Notes: generated by a model not told the origin, from the letters alone. A stretch of 38,393 nucleotides of DNA from Patescibacteria group bacterium (GCA_023485865.1 JAMCZC010000031.1:1-38393); one strand, 5' to 3'; shown: positions 27,869 to 36,872, counted from the first letter of the stretch. A program made the numbers and translations.

Positions 27869-29362
27869 TTAAAGCTTTTCGGTAACTTTATATTCAAGTC
27901 TTTTCCCAAACATCAATTGGGTATGAGAAATTAACGCGGGAAGTGCGCTCAAAAAAAATCCGACAATTGGCAAAAGTAAAAATTCCAAAGGAAACAAAAG
28001 CTGTTTCTTTTTGGAGGGCGCAGCGGCTTTTGGTCTGTTTCTAAAATCAATAATTATCATGGCAAGAGTTGCAAATAGACAGAGTGTTAAGATAAGTCCA
28101 GCAAGCTTTGGAAGATTATAACCAAGGGTAGTTCTTGAAAAAGCAGGATTTATAAAGGGCATAATATTTGCAGCGATTGTAATAATAAACCAATAAACAG
28201 GCCACATTAAGTGATCAAATAACACGTTTAAAGTTATCATGGTTTTTCTAAAAAAAGGAACGTTAGGTACAGTAAGCCACCATTTTATAAAGAGTGCATC
28301 ATCCGAAACCCCCCATGCCCAACGTCTTTCCTGATGGTATTTATTCTTTAAACTATTCATATAACTTGAAGATAAAGGGGCATCCATGGAGGTTTTTAAA
28401 AATATTGGTTCCATCCGCATGTCGCCGCTTTTTTTGTAGAATGCTTTAAAGAATATTCTGTAATCCTCCGGAATTACATCCGTATCCCAGTAGCCTATTT
28501 CATGTAAAAGCTTAAAAGATAAAGAATAAGTAGAGTTTGATATGAGCCTATCCCCTTGTATTAAAAGTCCCGTTCTCCAAAGGCTTCCAAAAAAAGCAAT
28601 AATTCTAATGGGCGCCGGAACACCCCAGAAATTGTTGTAGTTTACGTTTGCAGACTGCCAGAATTTATTATATCTTTTTTCATCTTTTAAGAAACTGTAA
28701 GCAAGATAAGAATAGTACTGTTTATCAAAAATTGAGTCTGCGTCAACCGACGAAATTGTGGCGAAATTTAAATCAATAACCTTTTTCCCTACAAGCCTTT
28801 TATATGCAACGTGACCTCCAAAAGCTTCGTTTGAAGATTTTCCTTTTACTTCTCCCGGTAAATCAGGATGGAAACTGGCAAAAATATCTCCGAATTTATG
28901 CTTAAACTCTTTTATTAAAATTTCTGCTTTTTCCTTAGCTTCTTCTTCCCGTTTTTCCATAGCCAAAACTACATAAATTCTTTTTGTCGGAAAAGTCTGA
29001 CTACTAAGGCTTTTAACAGTTTCGCGTAACTTATCAACGCTTTCTTTGTAGTTTGGAATAATAACAATATGAGTTACTTTTTCAAAATCGGGCAGTGTCC
29101 TTATAAGTTTTAGCCAATCATTTTTTTCCGCTTTCTTGATTTCCTCAGAGGAAATAAATGCGGTTATAACTAGAGAAAAGGACTTGTAAAACCAGTAAAC
29201 GTCAAAAAATAAAATAAAGTAGGCAAGAATTACCGGAATAAAAAAACTTCCCCAAATAGGGAAAAGAATTAAGGTCCACGCAAGAAACCCGGGCATAATT
29301 TCAAGCGCCCTTCTTGTTTTTATTGGATATCTTGTAAAAATTTTGGCAAAAAAGTTTGTCAT
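27869..29362 (-). CDS. Membrane glycosyltransferase family 2-like
   Basis: VTHIVIIPNYKESVDKLRETVKSLSSQTFP, SSVDADSIFD (DxD), HQERRWAWGVSDD, C-terminal TMs. Confidence 0.8.
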   Translation of the reverse strand: MTNFFAKIFTRYPIKTRRALEIMPGFLAWTLILFPIWGSFFIPVILAYFILFFDVYWFYKSFSLVITAFISSEEIKKAEKNDWLKLIRTLPDFEKVTHIVIIPNYKESVDKLRETVKSLSSQTFPTKRIYVVLAMEKREEEAKEKAEILIKEFKHKFGDIFASFHPDLPGEVKGKSSNEAFGGHVAYKRLVGKKVIDLNFATISSVDADSIFDKQYYSYLAYSFLKDEKRYNKFWQSANVNYNNFWGVPAPIRIIAFFGSLWRTGLLIQGDRLISNSTYSLSFKLLHEIGYWDTDVIPEDYRIFFKAFYKKSGDMRMEPIFLKTSMDAPLSSSYMNSLKNKYHQERRWAWGVSDDALFIKWWLTVPNVPFFRKTMITLNVLFDHLMWPVYWFIITIAANIMPFINPAFSRTTLGYNLPKLAGLILTLCLFATLAMIIIDFRNRPKAAAPSKKKQLLFPLEFLLLPIVGFFLSALPALISHTQLMFGKRLEYKVTEKL

Positions 29363-29366
29363 TTTT

Positions 29367-30161
29367 TTAAATTCTGAAAATAGCCTTCGCGTTTGCGGTA
29401 GTTACTTTATCAACTTCATCAAAAGATACACCCTTAATTTTGGCAATGGAGCTAGCCGTAATTATAGCATAAGAAGGTTCATTTCTGCTACCTCTGTGGG
29501 GTTTAGGAGTAAGATAGGGAGCATCCGTTTCAACCACAATCCTATCAAGCGGAGCATATTCAACAAGTTCGCTTAGTTTTGTATCTTCTCCCGGAGCCAA
29601 ACCCTCGTAGGTGATGTTTCCGTCAAAACCAACGTAAAAACCAAAACCCAAAATTCTTTTTAGATAATCAATATTTCCGGCCAAGCAATGAAACATTCCG
29701 GGAGGCGTTTGGAAGCTGGTTCTGTATTCAGTCAATATTTGGATAATATCATCTGACGCATGCCTCCCATGGATTTGTAACGGGAGCTTAAGTCTAATAG
29801 AAAGCTCAATCTGTTTTACGAAAATTTCTTTTTGGAGTTTTGGGTCGACAATGCCGTTAGATTTATAACTGAAATAATCAATTCCCACTTCGCCAATTGC
29901 TACGACTTTTTCTTCTCTTGCCAATTTTTCAATATCTTTTATCCAGTCTCCTTCTACTTTATCCGCATGGTGGGGATGAATTCCTACAATTGCATATAAG
30001 TTTTCATATTCCTTAGCCAATTCAACTGCTCTAAGACTAGTTTCAATGCTTGTTCCGACATTAATTATTTTATTAACACCCGCATCTAATGCTTTTTTTA
30101 TCACTTCATCATAGTCGTTTTTGAAAGCGTTAAAGTTTAAGTGGCAATGGGTGTCTATCAT
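29367..30161 (-). CDS. tatD: TatD-family hydrolase
   Basis: MIDTHCHLNF, VGIHPHHA, AIGEVGIDY, QIHGRHA, VETDAPYLTPKPHRG; ATG 30161 preferred over the long ORF start. Confidence 0.92.
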   Translation of the reverse strand: MIDTHCHLNFNAFKNDYDEVIKKALDAGVNKIINVGTSIETSLRAVELAKEYENLYAIVGIHPHHADKVEGDWIKDIEKLAREEKVVAIGEVGIDYFSYKSNGIVDPKLQKEIFVKQIELSIRLKLPLQIHGRHASDDIIQILTEYRTSFQTPPGMFHCLAGNIDYLKRILGFGFYVGFDGNITYEGLAPGEDTKLSELVEYAPLDRIVVETDAPYLTPKPHRGSRNEPSYAIITASSIAKIKGVSFDEVDKVTTANAKAIFRI

Positions 30162-30191
30162 CTTAAACATTATATCAGTAGGGACGGTGTA

Positions 30192-30233
30192 TAAAAAATG
30201 GAGACCTCGCATGTTTGCCCAAGCAAGGCCTCC
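30192..30233 (-). terminator. Rho-independent terminator (minus strand)
   Basis: GGAGGCCTTGC-N12-GCGAGGTCTCC (11-bp stem, two G-U) followed by ATTTTTTA on the minus strand. Confidence 0.75.
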
Positions 30234-30291
30234 GCTCGAAATTATACTAGAATTAGCCCCAAATTTCAAGTTTTGATTTTTTCAGCGAGGT

Positions 30292-30942
30292 TTAATATCC
30301 GTTGTTTTGACTTTTTAAGGCGTTTTCGCATGCAGCTTTCGCGCTGGGGTCTGTAATTCCCGCGCAGGAAAATCCGGCGCCTCCGGTTGTCGGTGCTCCC
30401 GATGTTTTGGGCATCATAGCAGATATGTCGGTAAACTTAACATTTGCCGGCGGGGCAAAAAGAGAAGAATCAACAATCCAGGGAGAACATTTGTAATCGG
30501 CTTTTTCATTGGGATTAAAATATTGTCCGGTCTTGGTATCGGAAGCAAAATCTTTCTCAGGTACAGTCATTTTTATTCCTTGGGGAATAGCAGAGCCCCA
30601 AATGTAGTTTGTATCCCCATTTCTTATCATACTGATGTTTTGTTTTTTCCCTTCAACCGTTGTGGTTATATCTCCCCTGAGTTTTCCGGCCGAAACATAT
30701 AAAACGCCGCTACTTTCTGTAGATTCCACTTTCATGTCAAAAGTACATTTCTGAGAAATTCCGGAAGAAAGGATATCCATAAACGACTTTGCGGCATTTT
30801 CCTGTTTTTGAGTAGCGGGGGTAGCATTGGTAGCTTGATTTCCTGTTTTTGAAGATTTTGAAAGCGTTAAGTAAGCAGCTCCTCCCAAAAGGGCAAGAAT
30901 TACTGCTGCGGCGACAACAACTAATGTTTTATTCTTAAACAT
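30292..30942 (-). CDS. Secreted/membrane-anchored hypothetical protein
   Basis: MFKNKTLVVVAAAVILALLGGAAYLTLS anchor, conserved-looking paired Cys, Gly-rich tail. Confidence 0.65.
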   Translation of the reverse strand: MFKNKTLVVVAAAVILALLGGAAYLTLSKSSKTGNQATNATPATQKQENAAKSFMDILSSGISQKCTFDMKVESTESSGVLYVSAGKLRGDITTTVEGKKQNISMIRNGDTNYIWGSAIPQGIKMTVPEKDFASDTKTGQYFNPNEKADYKCSPWIVDSSLFAPPANVKFTDISAMMPKTSGAPTTGGAGFSCAGITDPSAKAACENALKSQNNGY

Positions 30943-31019
30943 TAAAAGGAGTATAGACCCAAATTTTTGTCCAGTCAAGAGTTAAATTTTAAAAAATTGT
31001 CAGGATTAAGACAGGAGAA

Positions 31020-32222
31020 TTGTCCGAAAATGGTCAAGTAGTACGGCGTCTTTTAGATTATCATCGCTTCATGTTAGGAGAAGTGCCACGGTCAATTGGT
31101 CCAGACCTAGGTAGCGTTTCAAGGCCAGGGCTAGCGCCAAGGTCCGATGTCTTGCCTCACAGAGAATTATCATTAAGGGAAGTTCTCTTCCATTACAGCC
31201 GTGTTAATGCAATAGTAGCTGTAGAAGCCCGCGGGGCAATTGGTGCCTTATATGCATCGGGAGCATCGCTTAGCGAGCCGGATAGAAAGTCATTTGCAGA
31301 TAAACTTGATAGGCAGGCTACGGTCACAATGGAGCAAGGTCTTCATTCCGCTTCTTTTGTTTCGGAAGTAGTACCGAATGGATGCGAAGGGATTAAGGAA
31401 AATAGAAAGGCCTTGGAATTAGGCGAAGGCCCGGCGGATTTACCCGTATTAACAGGTACTTATGGTGCAGGGCATGCGGTTCCCTTTTCCGAAAGGCATG
31501 TTTTAAGCGAAGCAGATTCTAAGGTAGAATTAATCATTGATCCTATTGAAGGAACAACCAGAGCTTCTTTAAATCAGGAGGGAGCAGTGGCGGTAATAGC
31601 AGGGACTCTAACGGGAAACATAGCGCCCATTCCTCCGGAAGATAGCCCTGCTTTATATGCGGACAGAATTGTTGCGTCCCCAAGACTTAAAGGAAAAGTA
31701 TCTCTTTTGCAATCTCCCGCAGATAACGTAAGAGCAACAATGGAAGAATTTGAATTAACTAATCCTAAAGACGTAAAAGTCGTTGTAATGAGGAGGGGGC
31801 GCAATCAAACTTTGATAGAAGAATTAGAAAAAGCGGGAGTAACATTGGAGTTAATACCTTCAGGAGATCTTATGCCTGCGCTGGCCGCGCTTACCCAAAA
31901 TAAACCAATTCTTTCTATGGGAAGCGGCGGAAAACAGGAGGCTGTAATTGCAGCCTGCGCCGCTAAAGCTTTAGGGGGGTCATTTGAATTACGGTATGTA
32001 ACCAAAGAAGGTAAGCCTGTTGAGGAATTTCCTGGCCTTTTAAAACTTGATGATGTTGTATCAGGTCCCGCTTCGGATTATTTTGTAAACTTTGCATCTA
32101 TTACAGGCGTTTCCGAACTTGGCTTAGCGGTTCCCGAGGCAAGGGGGAGTAACTATCTTGTTCCCGTGGCAACCATAACAAGCGAAAACGCCGGATTAAT
32201 GACGCAAGGATTAATAGTTTAA
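31020..32222 (+). CDS. glpX: GlpX-like class II fructose-1,6-bisphosphatase homolog
   Basis: IIDPIEGTTRASLNQEGAVAVIA, VVVMRRGRNQTLIEELEKAGV, LSMGSGGKQEAVIAACAAKALGG; TTG start with AGGAGA upstream. Confidence 0.72.
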   Translation: MSENGQVVRRLLDYHRFMLGEVPRSIGPDLGSVSRPGLAPRSDVLPHRELSLREVLFHYSRVNAIVAVEARGAIGALYASGASLSEPDRKSFADKLDRQATVTMEQGLHSASFVSEVVPNGCEGIKENRKALELGEGPADLPVLTGTYGAGHAVPFSERHVLSEADSKVELIIDPIEGTTRASLNQEGAVAVIAGTLTGNIAPIPPEDSPALYADRIVASPRLKGKVSLLQSPADNVRATMEEFELTNPKDVKVVVMRRGRNQTLIEELEKAGVTLELIPSGDLMPALAALTQNKPILSMGSGGKQEAVIAACAAKALGGSFELRYVTKEGKPVEEFPGLLKLDDVVSGPASDYFVNFASITGVSELGLAVPEARGSNYLVPVATITSENAGLMTQGLIV

Positions 32223-32231
32223 GTTTTCAAT

Positions 32232-33671
32232 CTAAATTCTTGGGAAAAGGGGAGCGGCCGATTTTATTTCCGAAGCTTCAAACTGCCGTAGTATTTTCTC
32301 ACTGGTTTCGGGCAAAAAAGGCCCCAGCAAATTCGCAATTTCCTGGATTTGGTCAACGGAATGTTCTAAAACACTTTTCAGTCTGGGGTTATTATTTTTA
32401 GCCAGCTCCCAGGGTTTTTCATCGTTTATAAATTTATCGAGCCTTGTAATTTTTCCCCAGATAATTCCTAGCGCATCATTAAACTTGTATTCCTCCAAGG
32501 CTTTTTTATAATCCTCATCAAAATTGGAAACGTGTTTTTGGTTTTCTACGGTTTTGGTTTTTGTATAATTTGCGTTTTCGCAAAGTTTGGCAACCCTTGA
32601 AATTAAATTGCCTAGGCCGTTAGCTAAATCGGAATTGTAAACTTCAATTAATTTTTTTTCGGAAAAATCCCCGTCGCCTGTTGGAGAAATATCATGCAAG
32701 AGGTAATATCTTAAGCCATCGGCAGTATATTTTTCTATAAATTCCAAAGGGTCTGCAACGTTCCCCAAAGATTTGGACATTTTTTGCCCGTCAACGGTAA
32801 AATATCCGTGAACAAATAAGGCTTTTGGTAATTTTAACCCTGCGGAAAGTAAAAATGCGGGCCAGTAAACAGCATGAAACCTGATTATGCCCTTTCCGAT
32901 TACATGTAAATCGGCGGGCCACCATTTTTGGTATTCTTTTTGGTTGCTATAAAATCCGACGCCGCTTTGATAAATATTTAAAGCGTCAAACCAGACATAC
33001 ATTCTCTGCGTATCGTCATTTGGAACTTTTACTCCCCAGTTTTTCGCGCGTTTGTTGCTCCTGGAAATACTGATATCCCTTAACCCCTCTTTTAAAAGTC
33101 CTAAAACTTCATTTTTCCTAAGCCTTGGAATTATCAGAAGTTTGTCTTTTTCTATTAATTCTCTAATTTGTTTTTCGTATTTTGAAAGACGGAAAAAATA
33201 ATTTTCCTCGCTTACTTCCTCCAAAGGCTTTCCGGGGTGCTCAAAACATTCACCGTTTTTGTTCAGTTCATTTTTTTCGTAAAAAAGCTCACAGCCGGTG
33301 CAGTAAAGCCCTTTATATGCCTTTTTATATATATCGTGTTTGCAAAGTTCCCATAATTTTTGAGAAGCAGAATGATGTTTTGTATCACTTCCTCTTTGGA
33401 AAACATCAAACCGGATGTTTAATTTTTCTGCCAACTCCTCAAAAAGTTTGGAATTTTTATCGATAAGCTCCCCGACAGCTACGCCCGTATTTTCCGCGGC
33501 CTGGACATTTTTAATTGCATTTTCGTCCGCTCCCGACAAAAGTAAAACATCATCTCCTTGAGATTTTCGGTACCTTTTTATGACGTCTGCCTGGACAAAT
33601 TCCAATGCGTGTCCAATGTGGGGCCTGGCATTTACATAAGGGATAGCTGTTGTTAAATAAAATTTGTTCAT
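32232..33671 (-). CDS. metG: Methionyl-tRNA synthetase
   Basis: TTAIPYVNARPHIGHALEFVQADV, YCTGCELFYEKNEL, FVHGYFTVDGQKMSKSLGN. Confidence 0.96.
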   Translation of the reverse strand: MNKFYLTTAIPYVNARPHIGHALEFVQADVIKRYRKSQGDDVLLLSGADENAIKNVQAAENTGVAVGELIDKNSKLFEELAEKLNIRFDVFQRGSDTKHHSASQKLWELCKHDIYKKAYKGLYCTGCELFYEKNELNKNGECFEHPGKPLEEVSEENYFFRLSKYEKQIRELIEKDKLLIIPRLRKNEVLGLLKEGLRDISISRSNKRAKNWGVKVPNDDTQRMYVWFDALNIYQSGVGFYSNQKEYQKWWPADLHVIGKGIIRFHAVYWPAFLLSAGLKLPKALFVHGYFTVDGQKMSKSLGNVADPLEFIEKYTADGLRYYLLHDISPTGDGDFSEKKLIEVYNSDLANGLGNLISRVAKLCENANYTKTKTVENQKHVSNFDEDYKKALEEYKFNDALGIIWGKITRLDKFINDEKPWELAKNNNPRLKSVLEHSVDQIQEIANLLGPFLPETSEKILRQFEASEIKSAAPLFPRI

Positions 33672-33685
33672 GAGGGGATTGTAGC

Positions 33686-34018
33686 TTATTTTCGCTTTGC
33701 AAACAATAATTCAAGCATTGCCAAAAGAATCAGAAGCAGGATTATAAAAAACGGATGGGTTAAGTTTATTAACTTTAAAATAAAATATCCCAAAATAAAA
33801 ACAGCAACCAAAAACCCTCTGCGTTTATTGTTCAGCAAAAAAGCAACAAGAGAAAATATAAATAAAAAAACTAGGACCAAAACAATCGGCAAAATCTGAA
33901 ATCTGAAATCTGAAATCATAAATCCGTAGGTGGGTGGAAAGTTCAAAACCAAATAAATAAGCACTGCTACCGACAATAAACCAAGAACCAATAGCCGTAG
34001 TGGTCTTTTCCTCCGCAT
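33686..34018 (-). CDS. Small polytopic membrane protein
   Basis: Hydrophobic ORF directly upstream of metG. Confidence 0.5.
   Translation of the reverse strand: MRRKRPLRLLVLGLLSVAVLIYLVLNFPPTYGFMISDFRFQILPIVLVLVFLFIFSLVAFLLNNKRRGFLVAVFILGYFILKLINLTHPFFIILLLILLAMLELLFAKRK
33893..33920. repeat. Heptamer array (AATCTGA)x3 AATCATA inside small membrane ORF
   Basis: Direct reading; encodes MISDFRFQI. Confidence 0.85.
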
Positions 34019-34056
34019 AATTTTAGTTTACCACAACATAGTTTGACCCCGAGTTG

Positions 34057-34073
34057 CCCCGATAAAATCGGGG
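34057..34073. repeat. Perfect palindrome CCCCGATAAAATCGGGG in intergenic region
   Basis: 7-bp arms, 3-nt loop. Confidence 0.85.
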
Positions 34074-34173
34074 TTCAATCGGAGTTGACTTCCCACCCAC
34101 AAAAGAGGATTTTTATCTATATATTTAATTTAGCTTCAAGTATTAATACATTTAGTCTATTTAATATTGCCTA

Positions 34174-34202
34174 TTGCAAATATTGCAATTATGTGTTATA
34201 AT
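34174..34202 (+). promoter_or_regulatory. Promoter TTGCAA-N17-TATAAT of the ATPase island
   Basis: -35 34174-34179, -10 34197-34202, ATG 34210. Confidence 0.65.
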
Positions 34203-34209
34203 ACTAGGT

Positions 34210-34428
34210 ATGCAAGAAGATAGAGCGCAAAGATTCAAAAGAATTGCCACATATAGAACAAATGAGGTTATAGACAAACTCAGGCTTTTAGGAAATCTTT
34301 CTAACAAAGCAAACTATGATTATTCCAATGAGGAAGTAGGTAAGATTTTTTCTGCCGTAGAATCTCAATTGAAAATAGCAAAAGCCAGATTTGCTTCACC
34401 TAAGAAGAAAAACGAATTTAAACTTTAA
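34210..34428 (+). CDS. Small helical protein, partner ORF of the GHKL ATPase
   Basis: RFKRIATYRTNEVIDKLRLLGNLSNKANYDYSNEEVGKIFSAVESQLKIAKARF; ATG 34210 follows a -10 box. Confidence 0.7.
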   Translation: MQEDRAQRFKRIATYRTNEVIDKLRLLGNLSNKANYDYSNEEVGKIFSAVESQLKIAKARFASPKKKNEFKL

Positions 34429-34435
34429 TAGTATT

Positions 34436-35971
34436 ATGGATGTTTCATCTATTTTAAAACACACAGAAGTTAAAACAGAAGCTATAAATATTACCCCAGA
34501 TAGGTCAATGTTACCGAAGTCAGGAAAAGTTGGATATACATTAACTCAGGCAATAGCGGAGTTAGTGGATAACGCCATAGACGCAAGGATCCCCGAAGAA
34601 ATCTTAGAAATAAAAATAGTCATTCAAAATGACTTTGTAAAAGTTGAAGACAATGGAACAGGCATGAATAGGAAAGATATAGAAAGCGCCTTAATTTTAG
34701 GCCGTTCTAGCAAAGTTAATCTACTAGGCGAATTTGGTATAGGAATGAAAGCCGCATGTACAAGTCTAGGTAAAAGATTTACAGTCATGTCAACGAAAAA
34801 AGATTTAAAAGAAGGATATGTTTATCAATATGCTGAAGAAAAATGGTTAGCAGAAGCAAATAAAAGTGATTGGATAGATGCTCTAAAAATATATGAAAAA
34901 CCAAATCCAAATGAACATGGGACTTCTATTGAGATAGAGCAACTTACTAGATCCATAAATAAAGCGCGAAAACCAGAGGTATTAAAAGATTTAGGCAATA
35001 GATTTTCACCGTTTCTTTCATCAAATCAAGTAAAAATCTACGTTAATCAAGATGAATGTGCTCCTGAAGATCCGGAACTGAACAAGGATGGAAAACATTT
35101 TTTTGCAGTTGATGCATCAAATGGTAATAAAATTAATGGTTGGTATGGATTACTAATGCATGGTTCAAATAAAGGCTTATATGGATTTAACACGTTTAGA
35201 AGAGGAAGAATGATTACTACATATGATAAGTTTGCTATTCCTTCTCATCCTACGGTTTCAAGGATAATTGGAGAGATACACATGGATCATGTACCAGTCT
35301 CTTCAAGTAAAAGAGGGTGGGAGACTGAATCTTATGAGTATAAAGAAGCAGAAAAATTACTTGAGAAAGAATTTAAAGAGTTGGTAGCTAAAGCTAGATT
35401 AACTTCGATGGAAGAAAAAATCGATAAAAATGTTAAAGATAAAACAGAAGTTTGGAAACAAGAATTAGCAAAAGCTGCTCAAAAAGAAATAAATAAGCTT
35501 GGAGATAAAATGCAAACTAGCATAAAAAAGAGAAGCAAAAATCTTGAAGATCCTATCAGTGGAATTATTATTGAGAAAAGGGATCCGGCTCTAGATCAAG
35601 TTCACAATGAGGCAAAAATAAAAGAAGAACACACCCGAGACCCTAAAAAACGTCAAGCGATTGTCTCGCATTATATAAATATTTTTGGCAAAAGATATAT
35701 TATTAAGCACGATTTTGCCAGTTTAGGAATTGAAAAGGGTTGGAAAGATGTCTATCATAAGGAGGGTGACCCGACAATTGAAATTTATACAAATCAAGAT
35801 TTTCCCGCATATGCAACAACCTCAGATTTACCATTTTATGCCGCCCTGCATATTTCGGAGGCCTTAGGTGAAATTATTGCTTCAAGTAACGAAGAGAGTT
35901 TGGATAAAGCAAATGAATACAAAGAAAAAATATTAAGAGATGCAGCACAAATAATGGATGAATTTAAATAG
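34436..35971 (+). CDS. GHKL (HSP90/MutL/MORC-like) ATPase
   Basis: AIAELVDNAIDA (N box), VEDNGTGMN (G1), LLGEFGIGMKAAC (G2), C-terminal coiled region. Confidence 0.82.
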   Translation: MDVSSILKHTEVKTEAINITPDRSMLPKSGKVGYTLTQAIAELVDNAIDARIPEEILEIKIVIQNDFVKVEDNGTGMNRKDIESALILGRSSKVNLLGEFGIGMKAACTSLGKRFTVMSTKKDLKEGYVYQYAEEKWLAEANKSDWIDALKIYEKPNPNEHGTSIEIEQLTRSINKARKPEVLKDLGNRFSPFLSSNQVKIYVNQDECAPEDPELNKDGKHFFAVDASNGNKINGWYGLLMHGSNKGLYGFNTFRRGRMITTYDKFAIPSHPTVSRIIGEIHMDHVPVSSSKRGWETESYEYKEAEKLLEKEFKELVAKARLTSMEEKIDKNVKDKTEVWKQELAKAAQKEINKLGDKMQTSIKKRSKNLEDPISGIIIEKRDPALDQVHNEAKIKEEHTRDPKKRQAIVSHYINIFGKRYIIKHDFASLGIEKGWKDVYHKEGDPTIEIYTNQDFPAYATTSDLPFYAALHISEALGEIIASSNEESLDKANEYKEKILRDAAQIMDEFK

Positions 35972-36010
35972 AAAGAAATATTAAAATATAAATCGTCTTT
36001 TTTTGCTAGC

Positions 36011-36433
36011 CTAATTTATTCTACGATGGTTTGCAAGAATTGTAACGATACAAATAAAAGATTGTATTCTAAAAAAAATTATTCTACCTTCCTGTGAATG
36101 TTCAATTTCTTCTAAATCTGCATCTGGAGGAAGGCCAGCAAATAAGCTGTGATAGTCTCCGCTATCTGTTATTCTTCCCCTAGACCTAAAGTATTTAAAA
36201 TTATTCGCAGTCATGTAATTAAACTTATCAATTATTGGTTTAAAATTATTTACTTGATTTAGCTCACATTCTCTGTGGTTGTAGAATTTAAATACTAATC
36301 TATAGTTGCCTTCATTCGCATGCTCTCCTAATGTATCTTTTATTGCTACAGATGGAGGTATAGGTAGGCTTGCGAGCTCTTTTTCTTTTTCTCTTTTCTG
36401 CTCTTTAATTTTATTTTGGAATTTGTCGCCCAT
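36011..36433 (-). CDS. Putative toxin partner of Panacea/DUF4065 protein
   Basis: Overlaps downstream end of DUF4065-like ORF by 23 nt; compact 140-aa protein with no recognised domain. Confidence 0.5.
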   Translation of the reverse strand: MGDKFQNKIKEQKREKEKELASLPIPPSVAIKDTLGEHANEGNYRLVFKFYNHRECELNQVNNFKPIIDKFNYMTANNFKYFRSRGRITDSGDYHSLFAGLPPDADLEEIEHSQEGRIIFFRIQSFICIVTILANHRRIN

Positions 36434-36872
36434 AGTAGGCCTTCATTAGAGCAGTGGGGATAACTCTAGTAGAACCTTCATATGGCAACAGATTATTCCT
36501 AGTCTTAATCCAAGGTTCTTCACTATGAGTAAGCTCTTCTAGGTAGCCCGCATCATATTTTCCGTATACTTCCCATACCGTATCTAACACTCGTAATTCA
36601 TCTTTAGTTAGATTTTTAAATTCATTTTCATCAATTTTATCTTCGATATTATTAAATCCGAAAACCTTATATCTTGTGTAAATGCTACGTACTGCTGGAC
36701 CATGAATCCAAGCTTCTATCTCGTTATTAAAAAGTTTTTTATTGTTAAAAACTAAATTCCAAGCTTGGGCATAATACAGGAGTTTTTGAAGTTTTTTATT
36801 AGTTAAATTTCTTTTATCTTTGGCGTTCTTAAATATAAAGTATTTAGCAATGAGGATAGCGCGATCTTTCAT
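36411..36872 (-). CDS. Panacea/DUF4065 (SocA-like) domain protein, putative antitoxin
   Basis: AKYFIFKNAKDKRNLTNKKLQKLLYYAQAWNLVFNNKKLFNNEIEAWIHGPAVRSIYTRYKVFGF, HSEEPWIKTRNN. Confidence 0.88.
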   Translation of the reverse strand: MKDRAILIAKYFIFKNAKDKRNLTNKKLQKLLYYAQAWNLVFNNKKLFNNEIEAWIHGPAVRSIYTRYKVFGFNNIEDKIDENEFKNLTKDELRVLDTVWEVYGKYDAGYLEELTHSEEPWIKTRNNLLPYEGSTRVIPTALMKAYYGRQIPK

